From contig JAHBSS010000005.1 in NCBI GenBank assembly GCA_019639015.1, positions 1 to 59,187 on the forward strand: a stretch of DNA of 59,187 bases, given 5' to 3'. The translations under genes and the position numbers were made by a program. This document shows positions 18,248 to 27,421 of this stretch, piece after piece. Source of the DNA: Cryobacterium sp. GTDB taxonomy: Bacteria > Actinomycetota > Actinomycetes > Actinomycetales > Microbacteriaceae. Within the stretch, counting starts at the first letter, position 1. Every line of letters begins with the position of its first letter. Below the pieces are notes generated by a model. That model was not told the DNA's origin and made no database searches. It worked only from the letters and a program-made list of their open reading frames with translations.

Positions 18248-19438
18248 ATGAAGGGATTTCGTCCCAAGTTCTTATCCTCCGTTGGGCTTGCAACAGCGAC
18301 AGTACTCGCTCTTGGAGGCAGCGCTTACGGGCTTTACACTTGGCAAACAGATCAGAGTTTGGCTAATTTTGAGGCCAAATCGGATCAAGTTCTAAGCCAA
18401 CTCTCAAGCCTCCAGGGTCAATTAGCGAAGCAGACTTCGGCGAGAGATTCCGTTTGGGCTAACCTTTCTGCCGATTCGTCCACAGCTTTGGGTTGGAAAA
18501 AGACGTTTGGGATTAAGGATGACGACGATCTTACGGCGCTTGAAACGCGAGTTACCGAGTTACTTGAAGAAGTTGAAGGCAAACCTGTAGCAACCGATTC
18601 ATTCGAGATAACCACGGCCTCTGTAATTCAGCCGAATCAACTGCCCTTGTTTTCAAATTCAAGATTCGCGAATTTGATGGATCATATTGATGCAATTCAA
18701 GACCAACTTCCATTCTTGGATGACCAAACCACGCGCTACATGAAGTTGAGTAGCGATTTCGATCGGTACTGGTCAGCAAAACTTCCTGAGGTTGTTAAGG
18801 CACTCGCTGCCTCAACCGCAGCATCCAACACGCACGCAGCGAGCGAAACCTTGAAAACGCTTTCAACCCAGGCAGACGGCTTGAAGTCAATTTCCGAAGC
18901 GTTTAGCACCGATACAATCCAGAAGCTGAACGGGTTCGCTGCAACAATCTCCAAGGCGAAAAGTGAAGAAGACGCGTGGCAAAAAGCTGAAGCCGAGCGG
19001 CTTGCCGCGGAGGCTGCAGCTCAGTCATCAGGGCGCCGTGGTGGAGGCCGCGGCGGCGGTGGCGGCGGTGGCGGAGGCTGCAGCAACATTAGTTACGGCG
19101 GAATCTCCGGAATCAACCAGACCGGGGGAATGCTCGCACTTGTGAATCAAGCAAGGGCTGATGCAGGCTTGGGTCCGCTCGCCGCGAGCGGCTGCCTCAT
19201 CGCGACTTCCTGCACTCATTCAGCTTGGATGGCGTCGACGAGTAATTTCAGTCACTCGCCTTGGCCAGGAGGCAGATGGGGCGAAAACATTGCCTTGGGG
19301 TTCGGCTCTGTTGGTGCCGTATTTGATGGATTCATGAAATCGACAGGGCACAGAGCCAACATCCTTCGACCGGAATTTCGGTACATGGGTACGTGTGTTT
19401 CCTCTAGCGGCAACTATTGGACCCAGCAATTTAGATAA
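18248..19438 (+). CDS. Membrane-anchored CAP (SCP/PR1) domain protein with Gly-rich linker
   Basis: With the ATG at 18248 (GGGGGAGGA directly upstream) the protein has 396 residues. A single TM at about 9-30 anchors a long, mostly helical extracellular region (about 35-255). A glycine run follows (about 262-277, GGRGGGGG-type), then a CAP domain (about 285-396) with LVNQARADAGLGPL, CTHSAWMA, GENIALGF and HRANILRPEFRYMG. The CAP cavity residues H, E and H are present, and several cysteines could form disulfides outside the cell. CAP proteins of bacteria are poorly understood. The gene sits between tadC and the pilin genes on the same strand, which suggests a link with pilus surface function; this is inference. 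It lacks the bipartite motif and has its own strong RBS. Confidence 0.85.
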   Translation: MKGFRPKFLSSVGLATATVLALGGSAYGLYTWQTDQSLANFEAKSDQVLSQLSSLQGQLAKQTSARDSVWANLSADSSTALGWKKTFGIKDDDDLTALETRVTELLEEVEGKPVATDSFEITTASVIQPNQLPLFSNSRFANLMDHIDAIQDQLPFLDDQTTRYMKLSSDFDRYWSAKLPEVVKALAASTAASNTHAASETLKTLSTQADGLKSISEAFSTDTIQKLNGFAATISKAKSEEDAWQKAEAERLAAEAAAQSSGRRGGGRGGGGGGGGGCSNISYGGISGINQTGGMLALVNQARADAGLGPLAASGCLIATSCTHSAWMASTSNFSHSPWPGGRWGENIALGFGSVGAVFDGFMKSTGHRANILRPEFRYMGTCVSSSGNYWTQQFR

Positions 19439-19486
19439 ATTGCACCGATTGTGATGGCGCGGCTTCGAGGCTTGGCCCAAACCAGT

Positions 19487-19528
19487 TGTGGATAACTGGC
19501 ACGCCCTCGCAATAGATTCCGCCAAGAT
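19487..19528 (+). promoter_or_regulatory. Bipartite upstream motif of the flp-tadE genes
   Basis: TGTGGATAACT (19487-19497) and GATTCCGCCAAGAT (19515-19528) are separated by 17 bases, exactly as before tadA. The second half ends 6 bases before the pilin start ATG, again as before tadA. One base (T/C) differs in the second half-site. Confidence 0.7.
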
Positions 19529-19534
19529 TTCCGC

Positions 19535-19705
19535 ATGGTGGCTCGCACTCTTCAACTGCTTCGTGATCAAGAACGTGGGGATGTTCCAGGTTGGGTCTTG
19601 ATCACACTCATGACTGCCGGGTTAGTAATTGTAATTTGGGCTATCGCCGGCCCAGCTTTGAGTGACGTGTTTCAGCAGGCTATCGAGCGCGTCACAGGGT
19701 TCTAG
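19535..19705 (+). CDS. Flp-like minor pilin of the Tad locus (56 aa)
   Basis: This 56-residue protein begins with a basic cytoplasmic end containing LRDQERGDVPGW and continues as one hydrophobic helix (VLITLMTAGLVIVIWAIAGPAL), ending VFQQAIERVTGF. Layout and position match the small Flp-type pilin subunit of actinobacterial tad loci; a Gly-Asp near the processing region replaces the usual G/XXXXE pattern, so maturation is unclear. The stop overlaps the next start by one base (TAGTG). The ATG is supported by the conserved distance to the upstream motif. Confidence 0.8.
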   Translation: MVARTLQLLRDQERGDVPGWVLITLMTAGLVIVIWAIAGPALSDVFQQAIERVTGF

Positions 19706-20106
19706 TGTCGAGTTTGGTATCGAGGCTGCGAAATCAAGAGTCCGGTTCAGCAGCAGTCGAGTTCGTTCTCGTTGGAGTCCTGCTAACTACCCTGACACTT
19801 TCGATTATTCAGTTTGGGTTAGCACTGCTGATTCGGAACACAATCCAGGATGCTGCGAGCGAAGGTGCCAGGTTTGCTGCCCTCGCAGACAATGACCTTG
19901 CCGACGGTGTAGGGCGAACTCGAGAGTTAATTACTACGGCGCTTGGTCCAACGTACGCAATGGATGTAGCAGCAAGCTACGGGAGTTATCTGGGATTTCC
20001 GGCGACAGTAGTGACCGTCAAGGCGCCGCTACCGCTCATTGGGTTGATTGGGATCGACCACGGGTTGGAGGTCACCGGTCATGCTTCGGTCGAGACGCTT
20101 GATTAA
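19705..20106 (+). CDS. TadE-like pseudopilin
   Basis: The 133-residue protein has the TadE pattern: a short basic head, then ESGSAAVEFVLVGVLLTTLTLSIIQFGLALLIRN, with the glutamate five residues after the likely cleavage glycine. A mostly beta extracellular tail follows. TadE proteins are minor pilins needed for pilus assembly. It starts on GTG overlapping the stop of the preceding 56-residue gene and is overlapped by the next gene, so the small genes form one translational unit. Confidence 0.85.
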   Translation: MSSLVSRLRNQESGSAAVEFVLVGVLLTTLTLSIIQFGLALLIRNTIQDAASEGARFAALADNDLADGVGRTRELITTALGPTYAMDVAASYGSYLGFPATVVTVKAPLPLIGLIGIDHGLEVTGHASVETLD

Positions 20107-20536
20107 TGATGATGGCAACGCCTCGTTAGAGTTCGTAACGATTGGACTGATTTTGCTTGTGCCTTTCGTCTACTTGATTCTTGCGATTGCCTCGATTCAA
20201 GCGTCTGCCTTCGGGGTGGAAGGAGCGGCAAGGCAAGCGTCACGAGTATTTGTGCAAGCTCCAAGTGAAGCGCTCGCGGCATCCAGAGCTGAACGAGCAA
20301 TACAGTTTGCGCTCGCCGATGCGGGTTTGAAAGACGCTAAACCAAGAGTTGAAGTTAGTTGTAGCCCGAACCCAAACAATTGTTTGAATCGATTGGGTAC
20401 GGTTACCGTCGACATCTTCTTGGTCGCACCATTGCCTTTGGCACCAAGAGTCTTGAATGCAGATCTCCCACTTGGGGTGCCTCTTCACGCGACAGCGACA
20501 GAGCAAGTTTCAAAGTTCTGGGGTGCCGGTGGGTAG
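20081..20536 (+). CDS. Second TadE-like pseudopilin
   Basis: From ATG 20081 the protein has 151 residues. DDGNASLEFVTIGLILLVPFVYLILAIASIQ is a TadE-type prepilin segment, with EF at the expected place. A cysteine pair (CSPNPNNC) lies in the extracellular part. The start lies 26 bp inside the previous gene; an upstream start at 20048 is possible but less likely. It probably has the TadF role. Confidence 0.8.
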   Translation: MLRSRRLINDDGNASLEFVTIGLILLVPFVYLILAIASIQASAFGVEGAARQASRVFVQAPSEALAASRAERAIQFALADAGLKDAKPRVEVSCSPNPNNCLNRLGTVTVDIFLVAPLPLAPRVLNADLPLGVPLHATATEQVSKFWGAGG

Positions 20537-20972
20537 CGCGACAATCCGGAGCGAGCAAGGTTCAATGTTGCCGCTAATGATCTTCTATTGCGCACTTTGC
20601 ATGGTGCTGGTTTTCGTAGTCATCGCGGCAACAAGTCTCTACCTTGAACGAAAAAGACTGTTTACCCTCGCAGACGGCGCATCCCTAGTTGGTGCGGAAG
20701 CGTTCAGCCTCGACGACTTGACGGTTACTGAACACGGAACAGAGTTGAGCCTTGATTCCGCGAAAGTTGCTGAAGCTGCAACCGAGTACCTTCAATCCAT
20801 TCCAACCGCCGAATTCGATGATTTTTCGATAGATCAAGCAGCCTCAATTGACGGCAAGAGTGCGACGGTTTCACTTTCGGCTAATTGGAAACCTCCCGTT
20901 GTGACGCTGATTTTGCCCGAGGGAATCCGACTTCAAGTCACTGCTACATCGCGAAGTGTGTTCTCTCGCTAG
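20523..20972 (+). CDS. TadG-like pilus-associated protein
   Basis: The predicted 149-residue protein has SEQGSMLPLMIFYCALCMVLVFVVIAATSLYLERKRLFTLADGASLVGAEAF, a TadG-like N-terminal membrane segment followed by ADGASLVGA. It lacks the von Willebrand A domain of full TadG. Starts GTG 20523 and GTG 20529 cannot be distinguished; both overlap the previous gene. It is the last gene of the pilin cluster. No prepilin peptidase and no TadZ are seen in the window, so they must be elsewhere or absent. Confidence 0.75.
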   Translation: MPVGSATIRSEQGSMLPLMIFYCALCMVLVFVVIAATSLYLERKRLFTLADGASLVGAEAFSLDDLTVTEHGTELSLDSAKVAEAATEYLQSIPTAEFDDFSIDQAASIDGKSATVSLSANWKPPVVTLILPEGIRLQVTATSRSVFSR

Positions 20973-21024
20973 CCCACGCATAGGGAAGATTCCAGCAACT
21001 CAATGGGGTGGCGCGAAGAACGGG

Positions 21025-21657
21025 TCAGTGCTCGAGAATTAGCAAGATCAACCCAAGAATGATCATGAGGCATCCACCGAGAATGCCGAACACTTCAATC
21101 CGCTTTGGTGACTTGGCGAACCAGTCTCTAGCCACGCCCGCAACAAGCGCCCAGGCACTGTCAGAAATTATCGCCATAACAACAAACACCGCGCCAAGTA
21201 ACAAAATTTGCACCGGGTAGTTCCCGATCTTTGTGTCAACAAACAAAGGCAAGATTGCGACGAGAAAAAGAATGCCTTTAGCGTTCGTTATCCCGACCGC
21301 GAAACCCTGCCAGATCGTGACCCACGCGCTCTGCTTCTTGGGGTTTCCAGTCGCGGCATCCGTTTCTGCTTTGCGATGTCGAATTGCTTGGATCCCGAGG
21401 TACATCAGGTATAGGGCTCCTGCGATTTTTACGATGGTGTAAACGAGCGGGAATCGATTCAGCAGCAACCCCAGGCCGAACGCGATGAGCAGAATTGCTA
21501 CGCAAGCAGCGAAGATGCTGCCGACGACGGTTAGTAGCCCACCCGTTTTTCCGAGGGCTAGCGAACGGCCGATCGTGAACAGCACACTTGGCCCAGGAAT
21601 CACGATGATTGGAATACAAAGCAGACCGAAGGCCACGAGGTTCTCGGCAGGGATCAC
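21025..21657 (-). CDS. LysE/RhtB family amino-acid exporter
   Basis: The 210-residue protein has six membrane segments. The family pattern PGPSVLFTIGRSLALGKTGGLLTVVGS is intact at residues 21 onward, and FAVGITNAKGILFLVAILPLFVD matches the conserved F..G..NPK region, with alanine instead of proline in NPK. Members export amino acids or homoserine derivatives; the substrate is unknown. It lies 28 bp downstream of the MFS gene on the same strand, so the two may be co-transcribed. Confidence 0.88.
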   Translation of the reverse strand: MIPAENLVAFGLLCIPIIVIPGPSVLFTIGRSLALGKTGGLLTVVGSIFAACVAILLIAFGLGLLLNRFPLVYTIVKIAGALYLMYLGIQAIRHRKAETDAATGNPKKQSAWVTIWQGFAVGITNAKGILFLVAILPLFVDTKIGNYPVQILLLGAVFVVMAIISDSAWALVAGVARDWFAKSPKRIEVFGILGGCLMIILGLILLILEH

Positions 21658-21685
21658 TCGGCAACTTTCTCGCAGGAGACGGTTT

Positions 21686-22933
21686 CTATTTCGGCTCTTG
21701 TTCCGGGGACTTCAAATGGCCAACGAAACGCGGGATGTACCTACCGAGAATACCTGCTCCAATCAGTCCCAAGATACCCATCGCACCCACCGCTAATGAG
21801 AGTGAAGAAAGAGCAGTGATCGCAGAAATCGCTAGCGGTGCTGAGGCCCTACCTAGGTCCCCGGTGAAGCGCCACGCGCCGAGGAACGGGGCAGGATCGC
21901 GCTTATCGGCAAGGTCTGCACCCATTGTCATGAGTAACCCCGCGCCGAAACCGTTGGCGAGAGCCAAAATCATTGTGCATGCGACCAACCAAGTAACTTG
22001 TGCCGGTAGTTGAATGCTTGCCGCGAGAGCAAGGTGCCCAAGTCCAAGTCCAATCATTGACGGCATGGCAGTCCACATCCTGCCCCATCGATCCATAATT
22101 TGGCCGGTTGTATAGAACAAGGCAAAGTCAAGAGCCGCGGCAACCCCGACAAGCAGCGCGGTTTGAGTATCACTAAGTCCGATGCTCACTGCCCAAAGAG
22201 GAATAACGACTTGACGACTCGAACGAAGCGCCCCAATTATTGCCGCGCCTGTGCCAAGCCGCACGAGCACTTTACGATTCCGACGCAAAGTAGCGAGAAG
22301 TCCATTTCTCTCAGGATGCGGGGCCGCCTCGCTTGAACTTTCACTTCTGTTGAAAGTCGCGCTTGGTTCGGGAATAAACACGAGTAATCCAATCGCGACC
22401 AGGCATCCACCGATGTGCACGAGAAACGCCGTTTCGGTGGTCCCAGTCAGGTGAATGACTCCAGCGGCAACGAAAGGGCCGATTAGTAAACCGAGTCGAA
22501 AGCTTCCTCCGAGCGTTGAGAGTGCTCGTGCACGAAACTCAATTGGGACAAAGCTAGTGAGAAACGCATGTCTGGCTAGGGCGAAGATCGCGGTGGACAC
22601 CCCGATCAGCAATACTGCGACTCCGAGTAGCCACTCGTTGCGTGAGAAGTAGGCAACCGTCAAGGCGATGATTGCGAGCAATGCGGACCAAATCATCCCG
22701 GCTCGTTCACCAATTCGGCTTACGACCCAACCGCTTGGGATATCGCCTATTAGTTCGCCGACTGAAAGCATCGCCGCGATGAGCCCCGCAATTGCAAGTT
22801 GGGCGCCCAAATTGTGCGCCACGATCGGGATTATTGGAATGACCGCGCCTTCACCAATTGAGAACGCGAGTGCGGGCAATAAAGCCGGTATTACGATCGA
22901 GCCGAGTTTGAACTGGGGAAGCGAATTCGGCAC
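21686..22933 (-). CDS. MFS transporter
   Basis: The 415-residue protein has 12 membrane segments, with an MFS motif A variant DIPSGWVVSRIGERAGMIW between TM2 and TM3 and a long charged loop (SESSSEAAPHPERNG) between TM6 and TM7. The second-half motif A copy DRWGRMWTA is also visible. This is a general 12-TM exporter fold; substrate unknown. Its start is only 90 bp from the prfB start on the opposite strand. Confidence 0.88.
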   Translation of the reverse strand: MPNSLPQFKLGSIVIPALLPALAFSIGEGAVIPIIPIVAHNLGAQLAIAGLIAAMLSVGELIGDIPSGWVVSRIGERAGMIWSALLAIIALTVAYFSRNEWLLGVAVLLIGVSTAIFALARHAFLTSFVPIEFRARALSTLGGSFRLGLLIGPFVAAGVIHLTGTTETAFLVHIGGCLVAIGLLVFIPEPSATFNRSESSSEAAPHPERNGLLATLRRNRKVLVRLGTGAAIIGALRSSRQVVIPLWAVSIGLSDTQTALLVGVAAALDFALFYTTGQIMDRWGRMWTAMPSMIGLGLGHLALAASIQLPAQVTWLVACTMILALANGFGAGLLMTMGADLADKRDPAPFLGAWRFTGDLGRASAPLAISAITALSSLSLAVGAMGILGLIGAGILGRYIPRFVGHLKSPEQEPK

Positions 22934-23023
22934 TCAAAAATGCTACTCGTGGCCAAGGTGCAATTTGCGATCAACCAAATCACCAATTAGCAATGGGCGT
23001 GGCTCGGGTAGTCTTGAGCGGAA

Positions 23024-24133
23024 ATGATCGAACTTGATATTGCCGACGATTTGGCCTCACTTCGCTCGACTCTAGGCGACATCCGCGCGGTTTTGAATGT
23101 CGAAAAACTTGAGCGAGAAATTGCTGAACTCACCGCGCAAGCAGGCAAACCGGATCTTTGGGACGACCCCGAGAAAGCCCAACAAGTTACTAGCGCTTTG
23201 AGTCACCGGCAGGCCGAATTGGCGAGGGTTACAAAATTGACTCAACGCTTGGATGATGTAGAAGTCATGGCCGAACTCGCGAATGAGGAATCGGATGAGA
23301 CGGCCGCCGGCGAAGTAAAGACCGAACTTGAGAACATCCGCAAAGTTCTAGGTGATCTTGAAGTTCAGACCCTGCTTAGCGGTGAGTGGGATGCGCTACC
23401 GGCTGTAATGACTATTCGTTCTGGTGCTGGAGGGGTTGACGCTGCTGATTTCGCGGAAATGGTTCAGCGGATGTATTTGCGTTGGGCAGAACAACACGGC
23501 TACCCGACGAGAGTGCTCGATACAAGTTACGCCGAAGAAGCTGGGATCAAATCAACCACGATCGAGTTTGATGCACCGTACGCATTTGGGACCTTGAATG
23601 TTGAGGCAGGAACTCACCGGCTCGTGCGAATGAGTCCGTTCAATTCGGCGGGGAAGCGTCAGACCAGTTTCGCCGCTGTCGAAGTGATTCCGCTAATGCC
23701 AGAAACTGAGCAGGTTGATATTCCCGAAACCGATATTCGGGTTGACGTGTTTCGATCTAGTGGACCCGGTGGGCAATCCGTCAACACGACAGACTCGGCC
23801 GTTCGAATCACGCACTTACCGACAGGCATCGTGGTTTCGATGCAAAACGAGAAAAGCCAAATCCAAAACCGAGCCGCCGCGCTTCGAGTGTTGCAATCCC
23901 GACTCCTTGTGTTGCAGCGCGAGAAAGAAGCGGCAACGAAGAAGGAACTAGCCGGAGTTATTACAGCCAGCTGGGGTGATCAAATGCGAAGCTACGTGCT
24001 CGCGCCCTATCAAATGGTCAAAGACTTGCGGACTGAGTTTGAAGTTAACAATCCTTCAGCGGTCTTCGATGGCGACCTTGACGGCTTCATCGCGGCAGGG
24101 ATCCGCTGGCGTGCGGGAGCAAAACCAAACTAG
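23024..24133 (+). CDS. prfB: Peptide chain release factor 2
   Basis: The 369-residue factor reads UGA and UAA stops. The anticodon-like SPF tripeptide (RMSPFNSAG) and the catalytic GGQ ([12 protein letters not shown]) are intact. The whole protein is in one frame, so the autoregulatory +1 frameshift present in many bacterial prfB genes is absent, as is usual for Actinobacteria. The gene normally leads straight into ftsE in this group; here two minus-strand genes lie between. Confidence 0.97.
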   Translation: MIELDIADDLASLRSTLGDIRAVLNVEKLEREIAELTAQAGKPDLWDDPEKAQQVTSALSHRQAELARVTKLTQRLDDVEVMAELANEESDETAAGEVKTELENIRKVLGDLEVQTLLSGEWDALPAVMTIRSGAGGVDAADFAEMVQRMYLRWAEQHGYPTRVLDTSYAEEAGIKSTTIEFDAPYAFGTLNVEAGTHRLVRMSPFNSAGKRQTSFAAVEVIPLMPETEQVDIPETDIRVDVFRSSGPGGQSVNTTDSAVRITHLPTGIVVSMQNEKSQIQNRAAALRVLQSRLLVLQREKEAATKKELAGVITASWGDQMRSYVLAPYQMVKDLRTEFEVNNPSAVFDGDLDGFIAAGIRWRAGAKPN

Positions 24134-24139
24134 CTTGCA

Positions 24140-25186
24140 CTAGTGTTTGCGAAACCTTGAAGTTACAGCTCGAAGCGGTGCAGTCACTTTCCAAGACCGC
24201 GATTGCTCAAATGCGGCGCGCATTTTCTCGATTTCCGCTACAGCCTGATAATGAGCCTCAGATTTCAATCGTTCGATCTCTTGGTAGAGTTCGTTCTCGC
24301 GCTCCTGCCAGTTCAATTGGGGATCTTCCGTACTGGATGCTTCGCTATTCCACCGGTCTCGCTCCGCTTCAAGGCTCTGCTTCTCCGCTAGCCATCTGGA
24401 GCGTTCAATCTCCCAGGATTCTGTGATGAGAGACTCGCGTGTGTCTGCATCAATGTCGACTAGGGCATCGGGGATCATCACGGTTCGGAATGCTGAATAA
24501 AGTCGAGCATCACCCCAGGTGCGGTGGGTGCTTTCTTGGTACCAGCGTTTACGGTAAACCGCCGACATCGTTTCAAAAGTTCCCCGGCCCAGCATCCGAA
24601 GCGCCCAGAAGATGTCCACCCATTCGTCTTTATGCGAGTTTGTGGGCAACGGTACGCTCTTGTTTCGTCGCTGAACTCCCCTAAAGGCCGCGCCGAGTCG
24701 GCTTGTGTCTTCAAGCAGGCAAGTAACCAATCCTGAATACATTCGGGTGCGAACATCCCTCTGGGTAAACATTGGATATGGTTCAAGCACCCTGCCTATG
24801 TCATAAGTGCCTTCTTCAATAATCGACTCGATTGGGCCGTGGACGAGCACTGCGTTGGGTTCTTCATCGAGTTTTGCTTCCGCTTGCGAGATCCACTCGG
24901 GCCCAATTTCGTCGTCTTGTGGCAACCACATGAAGAATTCGCTACTTGCGCGGTTTAGCAAATCGTTGCAATGCCCAACCCAGCCTGGCCGTATTTTCCG
25001 TTTTCTCAACCAAGTGATTGATTTGGTGTCCGCAAATCTGGTTTTCAGGAATTTCAGCGCATCATCGCTCTCAGTTGCATCCGAAACCACAATCGATGCG
25101 ATCTGTGATAACCGTTCGATGTTGCCTGCTACGACTTCTCGCCACCGCCAGGCCTCATGAAGCGGGATTCCGATGGTGGTTCGCAA
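24140..25186 (-). CDS. Glycosyltransferase family 2-like protein with C-terminal coiled coil
   Basis: The 348-residue protein starts like a GT-A glycosyltransferase (TTIGIPLHEAWRWREVVAGNIERL), with the sugar-nucleotide metal site PQDDE at about residues 93-97. The middle resembles GT2 enzymes weakly. Residues about 255-325 are strongly charged and heptad-like, ending in SRSWKVTAPLRAVTSRFRK, a short motif often at the C-terminus of polysaccharide glycosyltransferases. It is 30 bp downstream of the FAD oxidoreductase on the same strand, suggesting a two-gene unit for a surface sugar. The acceptor and donor are unknown. It is convergent with prfB with 6 bp between the stops. Confidence 0.75.
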   Translation of the reverse strand: MRTTIGIPLHEAWRWREVVAGNIERLSQIASIVVSDATESDDALKFLKTRFADTKSITWLRKRKIRPGWVGHCNDLLNRASSEFFMWLPQDDEIGPEWISQAEAKLDEEPNAVLVHGPIESIIEEGTYDIGRVLEPYPMFTQRDVRTRMYSGLVTCLLEDTSRLGAAFRGVQRRNKSVPLPTNSHKDEWVDIFWALRMLGRGTFETMSAVYRKRWYQESTHRTWGDARLYSAFRTVMIPDALVDIDADTRESLITESWEIERSRWLAEKQSLEAERDRWNSEASSTEDPQLNWQERENELYQEIERLKSEAHYQAVAEIEKMRAAFEQSRSWKVTAPLRAVTSRFRKH

Positions 25187-25216
25187 GACTTTTCCATTCC
25201 CTAGTGCTTAGTCGAT

Positions 25217-26449
25217 TCAATCTTTGCGCAAGAAGTGCTTCCTGATGTGTTCGATAGTTTCAAGTGCGGCCAGAGGTGCGGTCGTCAGCTTGTAATTTAT
25301 CGGGTTCAAGAGTCTTGATGAGACTTGCACACCAAACTCACTTCGACTGTGAAGGCTAGAAGCCAAATTCGTAATATCAAGCGACCCGTGGCCAATAATG
25401 TACCCGCCGGTTAGCTCCGCTTCACGAATCTCAGTCTCGCTAAATTCTCCAGCGAATAGTCCAACATCCCGCAACCCTGCCAGTTGCTCAGCGACTAGCG
25501 CATGTTTCCATTCCAGATTTTCCTGAGTTTGGTTTTCGGTCTTGAGCCGGCTAAAAAGCTCCTTGGCCTCGGTGGAAGGGGCTATCCCCTCTTCGCTAAC
25601 AATTCGCGCAACTGGATACCAAGATGCGTAAGTGTGATCACGGTGAGAAACCACATCGCCGAACGGCCCCTGAATGAACGTAATTGTCTTGATTGTCTCC
25701 CTCGCAGGAAGTCGCACAGCAAGTTTCACCCTGAAATTGTGAAGCTCTTGGGCGGATTTGGGCGTTAGCGCTGTCTGGTTCTCCCAGGCGCAATTAATCA
25801 CTAGGTCGAACTTCTCTGTGGCCACGTTGCCGTCTAAATCGCTTGAGCTTATTGCTGCCGCGTCATCGCCCTGATCGATTTTGAGAACCTCAGTATCAAG
25901 TTTGACTTGGATTTTTTCTGAATGATCAATTGCACCAATTACAAGTTTCGAAAGTTCAATTGGGTTTGCTGCGCGTTCGCTAGTTTTGAAGCACTCCAGC
26001 CCGGTCTGGGGATCAATCTTGTAATTGGGGTCAACTAGTTGAGTGATCTGCTCTCCGAGATAGCCAAATCCTGCTGCCGGGGCCCCTTCTTGGATCCTTG
26101 AATTGAGTCGCTTGTACCGAGTTGCTAATTCAGATGCGGGAACAAGCGAAGTAGGCATGACTCCGTAATCGAACGGCTCTGAAACTAGTTCTTCCCAATT
26201 GATTTTCTTGCCAACCGCTTTCTCAAGGATTGGTGCAAAATTCACTGCACCCCGGAGCATGAGGTCTTGGGTTTGCTCGTCTCCCAAAATGTAGATCGGA
26301 CCGAGATGAATTTTGGCCTCGCCTGCAGTGCTAGCCCCAGCGAAAAGCTTGACGCGCGACTCAAAAATGGTCACATCCCAGCCCTGGTCGGCCGCAAGTA
26401 GAGCGACCGTTGAGCCAAGCATTCCGCCGCCTACTACCGCAATTTTCAC
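25217..26449 (-). CDS. FAD-dependent oxidoreductase (DAO family)
   Basis: With GTG 26449 the protein has 410 residues and starts SSVKIAVVGGGMLGSTVALLAADQGWDVTIFE-like, the Rossmann GxGxxG and acidic residue for FAD. AKIHLGPIYILGD resembles DAO proteins linked to carbohydrate or amino-sugar metabolism. The start is chosen for AAAGGATCA just upstream; a frame from 26488 adds 13 residues. Substrate unknown. Paired with the glycosyltransferase downstream, it may modify the same surface glycan, but that is only an inference from position. Confidence 0.8.
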   Translation of the reverse strand: MKIAVVGGGMLGSTVALLAADQGWDVTIFESRVKLFAGASTAGEAKIHLGPIYILGDEQTQDLMLRGAVNFAPILEKAVGKKINWEELVSEPFDYGVMPTSLVPASELATRYKRLNSRIQEGAPAAGFGYLGEQITQLVDPNYKIDPQTGLECFKTSERAANPIELSKLVIGAIDHSEKIQVKLDTEVLKIDQGDDAAAISSSDLDGNVATEKFDLVINCAWENQTALTPKSAQELHNFRVKLAVRLPARETIKTITFIQGPFGDVVSHRDHTYASWYPVARIVSEEGIAPSTEAKELFSRLKTENQTQENLEWKHALVAEQLAGLRDVGLFAGEFSETEIREAELTGGYIIGHGSLDITNLASSLHSRSEFGVQVSSRLLNPINYKLTTAPLAALETIEHIRKHFLRKD

Positions 26450-26674
26450 ACTTGATCCTTTTCTAGGAGAGCGACTGATTTCCTTCAATCTCTAGCATGG
26501 ACTATTTGAGATCGTGAGATGATCGGCGTCCGAGCGTTTGAAGAATGGTCTGGGAATACTGGGATTACCCCAGAGAACATCATTGATACTGGTCGTGCGG
26601 TGCTGGGAGTCTCCGCATAATTCGGTGAGTCGCAGCGGTGTCTGCGGTCATGCTCTGCCTAGGCTCGTAAGGAC

Positions 26675-27421
26675 ATGATTCGTTTCGAGCAAGTGAGCAA
26701 GCTTTACGCGCGCAATTCCAAACCAGCGCTCAACAAGGTGGACCTTGAGATTCTCAAGGGTGAGTTTGTGTTTCTTGTTGGAGCATCCGGTAGTGGCAAG
26801 TCGAGTTTTTTGCGGTTGGTACTGCGGGAAGAAACCGTTAGTCAGGGTCAGATTCACGTGCTCGGTCAGAATTTGCGTAAACTGCGCGGGCGGAAAGTAC
26901 CGTACTTTCGCCGCAACCTCGGCGTAGTATTCCAGGACTTTCGGCTGCTTCCGCAAAAAAGCGTGTTCGAAAATGTAGCGTTTTCCCTTCAAGTCATCGG
27001 TAAGTCGAAAGCGTTCATCGGGGGCGCTGTTGATGAAGTTCTGAAAATGGTGGGGTTGGCTGGCAAGTCAACTAGGCTTCCACACGAACTTTCTGGAGGT
27101 GAACAGCAACGCGTTGCGATCGCCCGTGCAATCGTGAACAAGCCGGCGATTCTGCTTGCTGATGAGCCGACTGGAAACCTTGACCCTGCAACAAGCGCGG
27201 GGATCATGACCCTGTTGAGTCGAATCAATGCGGGTGGAACGACAATCGTCATGGCAACCCATGACGCAGGGATTGTCGATCGGGCGAAGCAACGAGTCGT
27301 TGAACTCGTCGGCGGTCAAATTGTTCGAGACGAGCGACAAGGCGGGTACCAAACCCAATCAGTTCCAGTAAAGCTTCAAGCGCCACCACCAAAAGTCCCG
27401 ACGTTAGGGACTGAGGAATGA
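26675..27421 (+). CDS. ftsE: Cell division ATP-binding protein FtsE
   Basis: FtsE is the ATPase of the FtsEX complex that activates peptidoglycan hydrolases during division. Walker [10 protein letters not shown], the Q-loop [18 protein letters not shown], signature [15 protein letters not shown] and Walker [14 protein letters not shown] are intact in 248 residues. The C-terminal extension of about 25 residues is Pro-rich, as in other actinobacterial FtsE. The start is the ATG at 26675. It overlaps ftsX by the ATGA pattern. Confidence 0.97.
   Translation: MIRFEQVSKLYARNSKPALNKVDLEILKGEFVFLVGASGSGKSSFLRLVLREETVSQGQIHVLGQNLRKLRGRKVPYFRRNLGVVFQDFRLLPQKSVFENVAFSLQVIGKSKAFIGGAVDEVLKMVGLAGKSTRLPHELSGGEQQRVAIARAIVNKPAILLADEPTGNLDPATSAGIMTLLSRINAGGTTIVMATHDAGIVDRAKQRVVELVGGQIVRDERQGGYQTQSVPVKLQAPPPKVPTLGTEE

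Noticed and set aside
23024..24133. Programmed frameshift in prfB
   Set aside because: The complete release factor is in one frame from the start codon.
26519..26620. 33-codon ORF before ftsE
   Set aside because: No known family and no clear ribosome-binding site; could be a remnant but cannot be supported.
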